Part shown: positions 10,416 to 20,913 of the stretch, piece after piece
How the letters are laid out: every line of letters starts with the position of its first letter
Numbering within the stretch: the stretch's first letter is position 1
NCBI RefSeq assembly: GCF_000471905.2
Contig: NW_006499563.1
Span: forward strand, 3,805,372 to 3,869,371
DNA: 64,000 bases
Reading direction: 5' to 3'
Origin: Amborella trichopoda
Lineage: Eukaryota > Streptophyta > Magnoliopsida > Amborellales > Amborellaceae
The notes under the pieces: model-generated
Told to the model about the DNA's origin: nothing
The model's input: only the letters and a program-made list of their open reading frames with translations
Databases searched by the model: none
Position numbers and translations under genes: made by a program

Positions 10416-11703
10416 ATGACTCCAGATCTTGGGGAGGCACCCTTCAGTCCAAGGGTGGTTTCTGAGTCCGAGGCGGCTCTGATGGAGACTGATGAGGTTG
10501 AAGGCCCTGAAGAAACTGCTGCAGCAAGGGGCTTTGATGTTGATGTTGCCTCTGTGCATCAGGAGCTTAGTGCCCTGATCGAGGCAGGGGCTATGACTCA
10601 AGAAGAAGAGCCAATGGTTGATGATATGCCTGAGCACCACGAGGTTGTTGCCTCGTGAGCACAGGTCATGACGATGATGGGGTTGAGTTCTTTGTGGCCG
10701 ATGTTCTGGCTGTTGAAGTGCAGGCCAGATGGAAGAAGCCATGGCTCGGGGTGCAGCAGCTGGACAAGGCCAAGGGGAAGAGGCAATTCCTGAACTTGCT
10801 AATGCTTAAGTGGCAATTCAGGAGGGTTAAGGGCAAGGGTAACAAGTTTATTCAGAGCCTGCTGGGAAAGAAGCAAAGGTCCCCATAAGCGAAAGTCAAG
10901 GCAGCAAGGCTGACATTGAAGAACCTAGGCAGGTTGAGGTTGGGGCTGCCTCTGCTTTTGAGGGGCAAGAAGCTCTAGGCTTTGGCATTGTTTCATAGGA
11001 GCCAATGGCTCAGGTGGCTATCAGCTCGACAAGCTCGGTCACTGAGGTCGAGGTTTCTTCAGTAGTAGTAATCCCAGTAGCACCATCTAGGCTCATCTTT
11101 AGAGGGGGTTTCTGACATGATTGTAGGCATGCTTCGAGCAGGCCTTCAAGGCTTAAGGGAGTTGCCTTTCAATGAGCTAGGTGCAACTTTAGCAAAACTT
11201 AGGGAATTTTCTACGACCACCATGGTTGGGAGTGCACCAGAAATGCTTTCCCATTTTAATGCAACCCTAAATGAGTTGGGAGCTGGCAGTTGGGAGTGCT
11301 ACATCATGTGGAACAAACTAGCAAGCTAGTCTCCTTGGAGGAGTCGATCTTACGTTGTCGTGAGAAGATAGATTCTTGCATTGAGAAGAAGGCCACGATA
11401 ACTGACCGTCAGCAGGATTTCAAGAGGGAGGCACAAGGAAGCTATAAAAGAATGATTGAAATCAAAGAGGAGATGCGAATACTGAGGCTTGAATTCGTGG
11501 GTCTTGAGACGGAGATGGTTCAAAGGAGGGCCATGGAGGCCTCTTTGGTTGAAGAGTTATTTGAACTCAATGCCACCATTGAGCCAGAAACTGTGGCGAT
11601 GGAGGAGGAGACTCAAACGGTGGCCAAACTGAAGGAGCGTGTCCAGGGCACCGAGACTTCTCCTGCAGCGTGCAGCGCAGAGATCAATAAGATGATTGAT
11701 TAG
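10416..11703 (+). pseudogene. Antisense extra gene of E1 (acidic, coiled-coil protein), broken
   Basis: This gene lies between pol and the 3' LTR on the strand opposite to the element. The ATG at 10416 opens an 80-codon acidic frame (SEAALMETDEVEGPEE). The frame shifts at about 10656, runs to 10888, has a stop near 10999, resumes at 11117 with the motif RAGLQGLRE, and shifts again near 11300 into a 137-codon frame ending at 11703. That last part is a clear coiled coil (RMIEIKEEMRILRLEF; LELNAT-type heptads). The antisense gene of E2 shares RAGLQ-LRE and a downstream coiled coil, so the two are homologous. Antisense ORFs in this position are known in Tat elements such as Grande; their role is unknown. 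No catalytic motif is seen. Confidence 0.6.
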
Positions 11704-11752
11704 TTTGAGAATGTCTTTTCTTTTACCATTACTTGTAAAAGTTTTACTCATA

Positions 11753-11758
11753 AATAAA
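11753..11758 (+). terminator. Poly(A) signal of antisense gene (E1)
   Basis: AATAAA lies 50 bases after the stop at 11703, in a T-rich stretch. The counterpart in E5 is AATAAA at 62092-62097, in the same place relative to pol, so the gene and pol are convergent in both elements. Confidence 0.55.
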
Positions 11759-11874
11759 ATGCTTCTTTTTCTCTTCTGGATGACTTCGTTGCATGATTTT
11801 CATTCTCTTCTTAATTTTGCTACACCTCATGTGATTTTTCAAATGCCTCTCGACACTTTTATTGTCTCAAGAGG

Positions 11875-12800
11875 CTAATACCCTAGGCCTTGTTTAGCAC
11901 CATGTCGGGCTGTCGTGGCTTGGATAGCTTTGAAATGAGGAGTCGTTGCTTTTTCTCCTCTTAATGTTTGATTGGCAAAGGGCTCATAGTTCATTTTCCT
12001 CATCATTTGGTGAGCCAGGTTACTATAGATTGTCAAGTCAGGAGGGGCTTTGGCCTCCTTTAGTGGTGCATTCACTTTAAACTCATCATAGTTTTTAGTC
12101 TCAGGCACGACCTACTGAGATGTTTTGAAGCAATACGCATAACTTCCAATTGGCTCTAGAGATTGTGACCTTCACTTCTTAAGTTTGTTAGGGGATCTTG
12201 GTCTTGAGGGGAAGAAGATTGTCCTTTCTCAGACTACTCTCCTCCCTTCCGATCAAGGAAAAGTAGAACTTTTGGCTGATCACTAGTGCGAGAAGCATCC
12301 TCTATACTTATAGCAATGGGCTCTTGAAAAATATTTCGTGGAGATTGATGTGCCACTTCTGCTTTCCAGAGCACAATGGGAATATGCAGGACTTTCTAAT
12401 GGTGTGACGTATAGGTGATTCTTGGAGCCGAGAATTCTATCCCCATGACTTGCTCAATCTCAGGAATAGCCTCTGGTTCATCTTCTAGCCACTGTAGCTC
12501 AGAACTGGGTGCAGAGAGTAAATACTCCTTTTCAAGCGAAGACGGAGTTTCTTAAGAGATGATAATTGGGACGTTAGAATGAATAGTGGTTAGTGGTAAA
12601 ATTCTACCCTGCCTTTCTTTCTTTTTGAACATGTTCACCAATGTTCTCCCAACATCCTCAACATCTTCATGAGACGAAGATGTTGTCTTGATTGTAGAAT
12701 TGTGACTTCCATCATTTGGCTTCTGAGGCAGCGTCAGATCTGTGAAGTAATATTTAACGTCAGCATAGTGATTTCGGCTACAGGGAACGGTCTCTTATCA
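11875..12800 (-). pseudogene. E1 protease-RT linker, truncated
   Basis: Minus-strand reading gives pieces matching the same stretch of E4: SHEDVEDVGRTLVNMF (about 12680) corresponds to the E4 sequence around 52740, and KMNYEPFANQTL with a following KQGLGY (11875-12108) corresponds to KKIDYEPTRNQGL and KHGLDY in E4 (51406-51702). Tat elements have such a poorly conserved spacer between protease and RT. In E1 it ends at about 11875 and is followed directly by the 3' end of the antisense gene, which marks the left edge of the pol deletion. Confidence 0.6.
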
Positions 12801-12819
12801 GCATAAACCGTATGCTATC

Positions 12820-13441
12820 TCCCATCTCGACCATACTTGAAGCATTAATGCAATATTGATGGAACCACCCCTTAGTCATGGGGTCATGGCCGACCAAGGA
12901 GAATGTTGTAGGAAGTGTCAGTGTCGATTACATGAAACTGGGCATAGTATTTCAGCTCACCGATCTTAAAACGAAGGCGAACTGTGTCAGTTAGCTGCTC
13001 TTCTAACTGGTTGAACCCTTGGACAGTGATGTGGGTTGGAGTAAGATCCTCGAACCCTAATCCCAATCGAGTAAGGATCCTCCTTGGGATGAGGTTAACT
13101 GCTGACCCTCCATCTAACACGATTCGGTTGATGGGGCATGCATGTAATTCACCAGTGACAAAGAGGGGTCGATTATGAAACTTTTCCCCCAGCTGCAGAT
13201 AGCCCTATGAAAAGGTGATTAGCATACATCTTTGTAAAATCGTCGGGTCTACCTCAATGGGTTCTACTTCAGTCGCGTACACCTCCGGGATAGAGAGAGC
13301 AGGGACTAAAGCCATCCAGTAATCCTTTGAGAGCATAAGGGCGTCGTAGATGCTGAGAAGATTTGGGAGCTTCTTCAGATGTCCTATCACATCATATTTC
13401 ACCTTTCCTTGGTCAAGGCTTTGTGCTCTTAGTCCTGCCAC
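12820..13441 (-). pseudogene. E1 retroviral-type aspartic protease
   Basis: Two open pieces (13441-13205 and 13120-12884) belong to one domain; a single stop separates them. The catalytic region reads VLDGGSAVNLIPRRIL, with the Asp kept, and the C-terminal structural motif reads YNILLGRP. The protease would cleave the Gag-Pol polyprotein in virus-like particles. The upstream linker ORF (14484-13429) overlaps the start of this frame by 13 bases in another register, so a frame change is needed to join them; whether this is a mutation or a translational frameshift cannot be told. Confidence 0.7.
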
Positions 13442-14484
13442 TGGTTTGGGTGGGAAACTGGTTGAGAAATAGGTTTATTTTGGCCTACTGAATGACTTGA
13501 TTGCACAGTGGGCTTGGTTTGGATGATGGAGGTTCGAGGTTTTGGAAAAGATTGAGTCGGAGATATCATGGGGAATTGAAGGATAAGTGGATTGTTTGAG
13601 GTATTCGGATTAGAAAGGAGCTCAGGGAGTTGTAGAATATGGAGCTTGGTATTTGGATCAGGGCATAGTGGAGAATCAAGGAATTTCAAGGTGCCTGACT
13701 TCTGCAGTGGAGGTTGCAGCATCTTCTCCGATCTGAGATTCATCTGCTCCCTGCTGAGTGATGCTCCTAAGATTTGCACCATGTGGCAAGCTTCCCGAGA
13801 ATAGAAACTTTGCCCCTTTGACTCTCTAAGTCTCTGGTCAAAGTCAGGCTTAGGGGGCCACTCTTTGTTCTTCTTTGAAGAGGATGGCTGTGCTTTGGAA
13901 CGAGCTGCCAGGGCATCAGCAATTGTCAATAATCCTTCTTTCTGAGCCAGCATCTTTTTCAACCACCTTCGTTGCATTTTAGTTATGTTTGATCCCTCAA
14001 GATCTCTGTCAAGATCTTTGAAGTCCAGACATATCAAGGTTGTACCTGCAAGAGATATAGATGAGGTAGAATGAGAAGCAGAAGAAGAAGAAGGAGAAGG
14101 GTTAGAAGGTGGGGGACTTTTAAGGCCGTTCCCCTCATCAGACCGCTCTGAGCAGCTTTTTACGTCATAGTTAGGGTTAGAGGAGTGCAGGGTGTCGTTT
14201 AAGTCTTTCCCTTGCCTAGACCATTGGGGAGTGCTTTTAATGGTCTCACCCTCATTGGACGTACTCTGAGTGGAAGATGGTATGGGAACATCTTCTTGAC
14301 ATGATGACGAAGGAAGAAGGATTATGTCAGGGATAAAGTTCAGTAAAGTTGACAGTAGGGGAAGGGGTCTGAGAAATTCCTGCTCAAGGGGAGGTTGAGC
14401 TATCTTGTTTCTCTGGCGAGCAGCCCTTGGTGCCCATCTCCTTCTGGTTTTTTGAGGTGGTGCTTGATTACTCTCACTAGGCAT
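13429..14484 (-). CDS. E1 gag-protease linker ORF (351 codons, internal fragment)
   Basis: This is the longest intact coding frame in E1. The first 200 residues are Pro/Ser-rich and of low complexity. The block KMQRRWLKKMLAQKEGLLTI at about residues 165-185 and YSREACHMVQILGASL near 228 recur in E4 (KVGLFHVGDAMD, YEACHM) and E3 (ALHMIQVHEEF). Its N-terminus is not a true start: the reading continues from the gag zinc-knuckle region upstream. It is part of Gag-Pol rather than a separate protein. Confidence 0.6.
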   Translation of the reverse strand: MPSESNQAPPQKTRRRWAPRAARQRNKIAQPPLEQEFLRPLPLLSTLLNFIPDIILLPSSSCQEDVPIPSSTQSTSNEGETIKSTPQWSRQGKDLNDTLHSSNPNYDVKSCSERSDEGNGLKSPPPSNPSPSSSSASHSTSSISLAGTTLICLDFKDLDRDLEGSNITKMQRRWLKKMLAQKEGLLTIADALAARSKAQPSSSKKNKEWPPKPDFDQRLRESKGQSFYSREACHMVQILGASLSREQMNLRSEKMLQPPLQKSGTLKFLDSPLCPDPNTKLHILQLPELLSNPNTSNNPLILQFPMISPTQSFPKPRTSIIQTKPTVQSSHSVGQNKPISQPVSHPNQWQD

Positions 14485-16954
14485 GTTAACAACCCTAGCT
14501 TGGCGAACTGCTTCTCATCTCAAGGACTTGAGTTTGCTTCACCCGTGGTGGACTATCCATGGCTGGGAAGTCGAGGGTTCCGTCGAGTCTGAGTCATTGA
14601 TAGGAAGGTCCCTTTTTGAGAGATTCTCTTGCAATGATGGAGGAGTGACTTGGGGATAACTGACTGGGACATTGTAAAATTCCTCACATTCCCGCATTTT
14701 CTTGGCGAATATATCATGAAAACTGGTCCATTCCCACAGGTAGTGACCCCTTATCTGATGATATAGGCACCAACGATCTTCAGTCCCCTTAGCAAGTCGA
14801 CGGGGTTGCCTTGTCTTCTTCAGTGTGATTATGCCTTCCTAAAACATTATAATGAAGAAGGCATAAAGGATATCAGGCATTTCGTCTTCCTCTTGGATGG
14901 TTACCACATGGGAGACCTCAGCTGCCTCAAAGGCCTTCTTTAAGTCTTCAAGCTTTATTTGACCCTTCTGAATCAGAGCCTCAATAATATCCTTCAGCGT
15001 GTAGCAGTCATCTGTTTGATGATTGATCCTCCGATAGTAGGCACAATAATTCGCCTAAGTGTCAAGGCCAGAATGCTCAGGGAACTTGGCTTCTGGAAGT
15101 TGGATCATATTTTGTTCCAATAATAATTGGAATAGCGCAGAGACCCATTCCTTATCAAAGGGGTAGACCTTGTTCCTATGCCTGGTGAAATAATCACCCC
15201 GATCAAGGTCGGCTGACGGGTGTACTTGGTTGTAAGACTATTATTGCTTGCCCTCCTTGGGTGTTATCTTTGTTGTGCTCACCCCTTTAGAAAGCTCTAA
15301 AGTTTGGGAGGGAGCCTTCTTTTGATCAATGACCGTGATGACTGCACTGATTACTCCTTGTTCTTGGCTGCCCCATGTGTTGTTTCGAGAGTTACCATTG
15401 CCCTGGTTGTTCATTGGGCTTGTAGACGGTTGTTGTGACCCACCGTGGTGGCGTTAAAGACTTTCTATGTAGACTGATTTAGAGATCAGCTCTGACATGG
15501 AAGTTTGATTAGAAGCCTCGACGTGTAGGGAAATTTTTAGTCGCATGTTCCGCACAAAAGTTTGGACTGCTTCCTTCTCGAGTATAGGATTAGGACGGTG
15601 AGAAGCCAAATTTCTCTATCTTGATATGAACTGGTCCACAGGGATATCGAGATACTGAGTCAAGGTGAGAAGTTCGATGGGTTGAACCTCTCTATCGACC
15701 TCATAGAAACACTGGTAGAACAACTTCTCCATTTCCTCCCACGTATGCACTTAGTTTAGAGGAAGTCGAGCATGCCATTGGAATGCTGGGCCATTTAGGG
15801 TCTCAACAAACTGACGGAGAAGACGTCTCCTGTCAGCCATTGTTTCTCGACCTGCTGCCTGAAAGTGGGCAATATGCTGGTTCGAGGATGTGGTTCCATT
15901 GAATAAAGGAAACTTCCCTTTCTTGTAATCTGAGGGAAATGGGACCTAGTCAAATATATGAAGGGTATGGCCTTTGATAGAGCGTTGCACCCTGTATCCC
16001 CGGGATTTGTCTTTTCTTTAGGCTATGGGTAACCATAGCGTCAATGTTGCCTGAGAGAAGGGTTGAGGGACAGAATTGTTCTAGAAGGCAGAAGGAGAGG
16101 ACTGCCTTGGAGGTGCACCATCAGAGTGATAGGAATTGACCTCATGGTTAGCTGACTGGCGTGTGGCATCTATACGATCATTCTTTTCCATCATCATGAG
16201 TACCACATCATCAAACTTGTTCATGCGCTCTTCCTGTGTGTCACCGGGCTCACTTAGGGAGATCAGCATTAGGTGCAGTTGAGGGCTTGCCAACTGGACG
16301 AGTCGTGTGCGGTAGATCGGTCATCAGGGGGTGAGCATGCCTTGTTTGGACCCAAATTTTGTACGCCGATCACGTGAGGATTGGTTCTTGACGGTCTTGT
16401 GACCGTGGCTGATGAGTGGCTGGGTAAGTTTCTACAACATTAACCACAGTGCAAGGCTCATGGAGCTTTTCTTCAGGCCCTGTCATCTGGAGAGGGTAGA
16501 AGGGGTTCCGGCGAAGAGGGTCATCATAGCTGGCTTCCCCGACCGTCATGGTCATTTATTTGGTCAGAATTCGCATACCTCTATTGCGTTAAGCTTTGAG
16601 GCTTTGATGGATCTCGCACCAAAACTGTGATCTGGGTTGCGGCTGGTCAGCTCTTCTTGCATAAGAGAGAGCTGTCTCCATCAATTGTGGCAAAGGATGA
16701 GGGCAAGGGACTGGAGTCATCTTGGGACAGAGAAGATGAAGGACTCGATCTTCCATCAGGTCATTGCTCTGAAATCTCTTGTGGGTTCCATAGACACGAC
16801 CAAAGTGACGGGCCTGGTTCAGGATGGCACTCTTGGGGAAAACCTTCAAGTACCAGGGCTGAAGGTGCTTGCTCAAAGTCAGAGGAGCAGGCAGGAGCAG
16901 GGTTGACTCATGAGGAGGCCTGAGTCCAGGGCGAGGGGACGTCTGTGATGGCAA
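14485..16954 (-). pseudogene. E1 gag (capsid and two zinc knuckles), broken
   Basis: Minus-strand translation over several frames gives a typical plant Ty3/gypsy Gag. An N-terminal block with KHLQPWYLKVFPKSAILNQ (16954-16589) matches E3 (KHLEPWYSKVLPKSTILSQ). Next comes EERMNKFDDVV (about 16230). The capsid core at about 15860-15500 has PAFQWHARLPLN, LDIPVDQFISR and MSELISKSVYIE. Two CxxH-type knuckles follow, YCAYYRRINHQTDDC (about 15045) and RWCLYHQIRGH (about 14770). In-frame stops and shifts occur every 100-300 bases. Gag forms the particle that packages element RNA. Confidence 0.7.
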
Positions 16955-17853
16955 CGCGTGTGCGCCTCTTGAAGAAGGATCACGGTGGCCTTGGGGGTCA
17001 GCTCGTGCTCATGCAAGTGGTCTAGCCTTAAAAGTCGGAGAACTACGAGCAAGTGTCTGTAAGAAAACAGGTGGAAGCTTGCCTCTTACAGGGTACGCTT
17101 GTGTGTGTAGAGTAGGAGGACGACGTGGTCGTCTCTTATGGACTCGAGTTGGTGCAATGACAACGTTGCCTCGAGCAGAGTGAGATGCATATGATCAGCA
17201 TGCGCAGGACCTGGTCTTAGAAGGTTTGATCCTGGATGCTGACTCGAGGTAGCACAAGGGTTGCCCCGAGGTGTGGCTCGAGTGGGTGACCCACAAGCCT
17301 TGTGGTGTGTGTGAGGGGTGGAGACCATAGGGCTTCCGCCTCGATGTGTTGAGCCTCTAGGGGTGGAGACTGGTGGTGAAAAAATGTGGGGAGTAGCCTT
17401 GTGGAACAGAAACATTGGCAACTTGCTTGCCCTTTGTTGAAAGGGACTGGGCAGCCATTCGACGTACCTCAAGAATACGATCGGTAAGTGACTTAGCGGT
17501 GGCTAGGTGCATGCTGTGTGTGGCAACATAAGTGCTACCGATGCAGGGTGCCTTGGCGGAGGTTCCACCAAAGCAAGGAGATGGGGAGTAAGGGATTTTT
17601 AGGTCCCTTCTCAAGCTAATACAGGTTAAAACCTGGGAGCTAGACCTGGGGTCTTTGCTCAAAAGGATGGTTGGGAACGAAGTTGAAGGAACTTTTTCCC
17701 CAGAGATATTCGTGAATGCAGGGATAAGAAAATCCCCGATCTGGATAAATGGGTTACAGAACCTGTAATCCATAAGTGATGAGTGAAAAGATAAAAGTAG
17801 ATAATAAGAGCAGAAACTAACCAAACAAGAATGATCTAACTAAGGGGTAGTAA
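16955..17853 (-). other. E1 leader between PBS and gag
   Basis: About 0.9 kb between the PBS and the recognisable Gag block. Two minus-strand open frames (17824-17357, 155 codons; 17472-17086, 128 codons) overlap in different registers. They show no known domain, though KSLTDRILEVRRMAAQSL is helix-like. This could be the N-terminal extension of Gag or a decayed ORF1 as in Ogre; the sequence does not decide. Confidence 0.4.
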
Positions 17854-17872
17854 GTCCCTAGTGTAGTTGCCA
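17854..17872 (-). promoter_or_regulatory. Primer-binding site (E1)
   Basis: On the minus strand the sequence TGGCAACTACACTAGGGAC begins 3 bases after the LTR end. It matches the PBS of E3 (TGGCGACTCCACTAGGGGC) and E2 (TGGTGACTCCACTGGGGAC). It primes minus-strand DNA synthesis from a tRNA 3' end; Ogre/Tat elements are reported to use a tRNA-Arg, but I could not check the exact tRNA. Confidence 0.75.
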
Positions 17873-18689
17873 AGCTGGTTAGCTTCCTTGATCTCGCCCT
17901 TTGGATATGAAAGATCGAGTGGCACGGGTCTCGAGTTTTAGGGAAGACCCGAGATGTTTTGGGATCTCTCTCTCGGGAACCTCGTTTGAAAATAAGGGCA
18001 GGTATTACCAACTGGTGAGAGAAGAATTTAAGGTGGGTTCGGGACTTACAAGGGTTGGCTCGCATGGGCGCCCTCTTAAATCACAAAGAAAGCCCCCTAG
18101 TAAAAAAAACCTAGTTCGAAATTGCCTCCCTTGGCTTGCATCCTCCTATTTTTCTGTAATTACACTCATATATGGCAAAGGTTATACGACAGGTGGGTCA
18201 ATGGGCCTCACCTTTTTCTCTGTGATGAATGTACATGAGCATGTGCATTCAAAAGAAGAATGGAAGAATAAGAGAAGAAAGATGGGGGAGAGAGGAATTT
18301 GACCAGGCGGGGAGATCAGCACAGTGATTAAGCTGGTGAATAGTTGGCCTGACGTGGTAGTACAATGGGCTAGGTAACTCAGACCGACTCATAGAATTAC
18401 TATTAGACGTCAATACCGATCCTGACTATCTGTGCATAATGATTAGTCTGTCATGGCAATAAAGTGAGCACAGTAATTTTGGCACAACAACATTATGGCT
18501 AGACGACAGGACTATCACAACAGGCTAATCTTAACCCCTCTTAATAACATGCAAGGATAACAGAAAGAATAAAAATCATAAACGAGAGAGTAAGAAGTAA
18601 CAAAACAAGAAAGTGAGGAGAAAAAAAGTGGGGAAGAGAAAGAATGAAGGAGAAGAGTGTGAGAGAAGAGAGAAGGAAGGAGAAAAGAG

Positions 18690-19330
18690 GGTGAAGGACA
18701 CAGTTGGCACTAGGCATCGTTGGTTGGGTTGGAAAGAGAAGAGAGAGATGTACACAGTTGACGCTAGGCTTCGTCGGCTGTGTTTAATAAGTGAGGAGAG
18801 AGAAGACACAGTTGGCGCTGGGCATCGCCAGCTGGGTTGGAAGGAGAAGAAAGAATAGATGTAGTCGATGCTGGGCTTCACTGACTATATTAGACCGAGA
18901 AGAGAGAGAAGATGCAGTCAACGTTAGGCTTCACTAACTGTATTAGACAGAGAAGAGAGAGGACATAGTCGACACTAGGCTTCATTGACTGCATTAGAGG
19001 AGAAGAGAGAGAAGACGTAGTTGGTGTTAGGCTTCACCGATTGTAGTAGACAGAGAAGAGAGAGCATCTGTAGTCGGTGCTAGGCTTCGTCGACTGTATT
19101 AGATAGAGAAGAGAGAAGATGCAGTCCACGTTAGGCTTCGCTGACTGTATTAGACAAAGAAGAGAGAGAAGACACAATCGGTACTAGGCTTCTCCAACTG
19201 TATTAAACAAAGAAAAGAGAGAAGACACAGTCGAAGCTAGGCTTCACCGACTGTATTAGACGAAGAATAGAGAGAAGAAGCAGTTGACGCTAGGCTTTGC
19301 TGACTGTATTAGATGAAAAAGAGAGAGAAG
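18690..19330 (-). repeat. Tandem array of inverted-repeat units (E1 5' LTR)
   Basis: About 12 units of roughly 52-55 bp, parallel to 4946-5580, with dyads such as tgtagtcggtgctaggcttcgtcgactgta (about 19071-19100, shown here as stem TAGTCG/CGACTA). The unit-to-unit order of variants is not the same as in the 3' LTR, so the arrays have changed since insertion or the alignment is gapped. Confidence 0.7.
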
Positions 19331-19631
19331 AGAGATAACAACGAGAAGAAGAGGGAGAGATAGAGACGGAAGAAGAAATAAGAGAAGAAGAGAGAGAAAG
19401 AGAGAGATGTAGATGAGAAAAAGAGAGAGATAGGGGAGGAGAGAGAAAGAGGGGAGGGGAGAGAAAGAGGGGAGGAGAGAGAAAGTTACCTCACCTTAAG
19501 GTACCAACCATTTTTTTCTTTCTCTTATCTCTCTCTCCAAGACGTACCCATGAGCTCAAGAAGAAATTGAAATTTTATTGATGATTATGTGAAATGAACC
19601 GAAGGTCTTTTACAATTTGGTTTTGCATGCT

Positions 19632-19639
19632 TATATAGA
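19632..19639 (-). promoter_or_regulatory. LTR TATA box (E1 5' LTR)
   Basis: The minus strand reads TTCTATATAAGCATGC. This is the promoter position for the E1 genomic RNA, which would then run through the array, the PBS and gag. Confidence 0.7.
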
Positions 19640-20908
19640 ATTGACTTAAAACATGGGTGTATGCCAAAAAACTACCTAAAATTGAAGATAATTATCATTC
19701 AATTGAATTAAAAGAAATTCTAAAAATGGGACTGTTTTGCCCATGCCTAACACTGTGTGGAATTCCAGAACAGTCCCTATTATTGTTTAAGAACTTGTGT
19801 GATCTTCCATCACTGATCCGGGGTTGTTCTGATGCCCGTTTGATTGAAAGATAATTTTTTTCTTGTAGGGCTCGACATGGCGATTGTTTTCGAACCATGA
19901 ATCATGTTTTAAAATCATGATCATGAGACTTGAATTTTGGATAAATCTTGAAATTTCGGATCGATAGTGCGCTCGTTCCTTGATGTTTTTCTTTAGTTTC
20001 TTTGCTGAATCACACTTATTATGCCGTCATGATCACGTTGTAATAAACTCAGCTCGATTTCATGTCCGGATGAAGATTTCGTCGTCTTGAGTTTTTGGTC
20101 AGAATCTTGAAATCCAGTGATCGAAATTTACAGAAGATTTGATGCCTTTGTGTGTAAAATCCAACCATTCATCATACACAAAGTTCAAACCAGAGATGTC
20201 CATGGACCTTATGCATATAATGCAATTCGTTTCGTGTCAATCGGGTATGCGAGCGTCATGATTTGGCCGCTTGAGTGAGGCGTGCTGCTGCTGAATTTTT
20301 TGCAACTTCCTTCATGGATCAGCAAATCATCTCTTGTTTTTCTCCTTGCTCGGGCATCTTCATGGGGTGTACCACATATCAAAGTGCTTGTTTTGATGAG
20401 ATGAATGTGCTCACAAAATTTGAGAGTGATCTGACATGGAACGAGTGAGATATAGGCCTCAAAATTCACTATCCATGATTGTAGAAATAACCACCTTCAA
20501 TTGTGTTTTGGTGCAGGGTGGCCACACGGGAATAGTGTGCAGCCTACCCTTTGTGATATTTTTCCCATAACATTGTCTTAGAGTGCTTGATTAAGCTAAA
20601 ATTTGACCCATAGGGGTTTTCGACTGTGTCGGATCCAATGGTGTCACGATCAGACATGTTCAAGATCTTCACCAACACTTCAGAGTGCTAGAGGCCAATT
20701 TTTCTTAAATTGTTTCTTTGTATTCACTGCTTTAAACATGTATGCGATGAAACTTGGTAGGTGGCCTTTTGAAGTGTTGGTGAAGATCTTGACCAATTGG
20801 GGAGTCATTCTAAGACTATCAAATTTTTCACTATTTTGTAGGCTTTATTGACCTGCTTACTCTTTATTCCACATCAGGGACCAAGGTGCTAAAAAATTTG
20901 TTCAAACA

Positions 20909-20913
20909 CACAG
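20909..20913. repeat. Target-site duplication, right copy (E1)
   Basis: cacag, against catag at 4130-4134; see the left copy. Both abut the predicted LTR termini exactly. Confidence 0.6.

Larger units (their letters stand above)
4135..20908 (-). mobile_element. E1: nearly complete Tat-lineage LTR retrotransposon, pol-deleted
   Basis: This is a 16.8-kb minus-strand insertion. Read 5' to 3' on the minus strand it contains the 5' LTR (20908-17876), PBS (17872-17854), leader, gag (about 16950-14485), a gag-protease linker, protease (13441 to about 12820), the protease-RT linker (to about 11875), then directly the 3' end of a plus-strand antisense gene, a long repeat-rich 3' region, a polypurine-like tract and the 3' LTR (6714-4135). 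RT, both RNase H domains and integrase are absent. The LTRs end in TG/CA and are flanked by catag/cacag. The element can only have moved with enzymes supplied by relatives. Frameshifts and stops in gag show it is old. Confidence 0.8.
17876..20908 (-). mobile_element. E1 5' LTR (3033 bp)
   Basis: Starts TGGTTAGCTTCC at 17876 and ends ttgttcaaaca at 20908, next to cacag. It contains, from left to right, the U5 block, an inverted-repeat array (18690-19330), a short GA-rich tract, the minus-strand TATA box (19632-19639) and a U3 of about 1.25 kb. The U3 keeps the block ttcgtgtcaatcgggtatgcgagcg, also found in the E1 3' LTR and, diverged, in the E5 LTR. This is the fuller copy of the E1 LTR pair. 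Confidence 0.8.
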
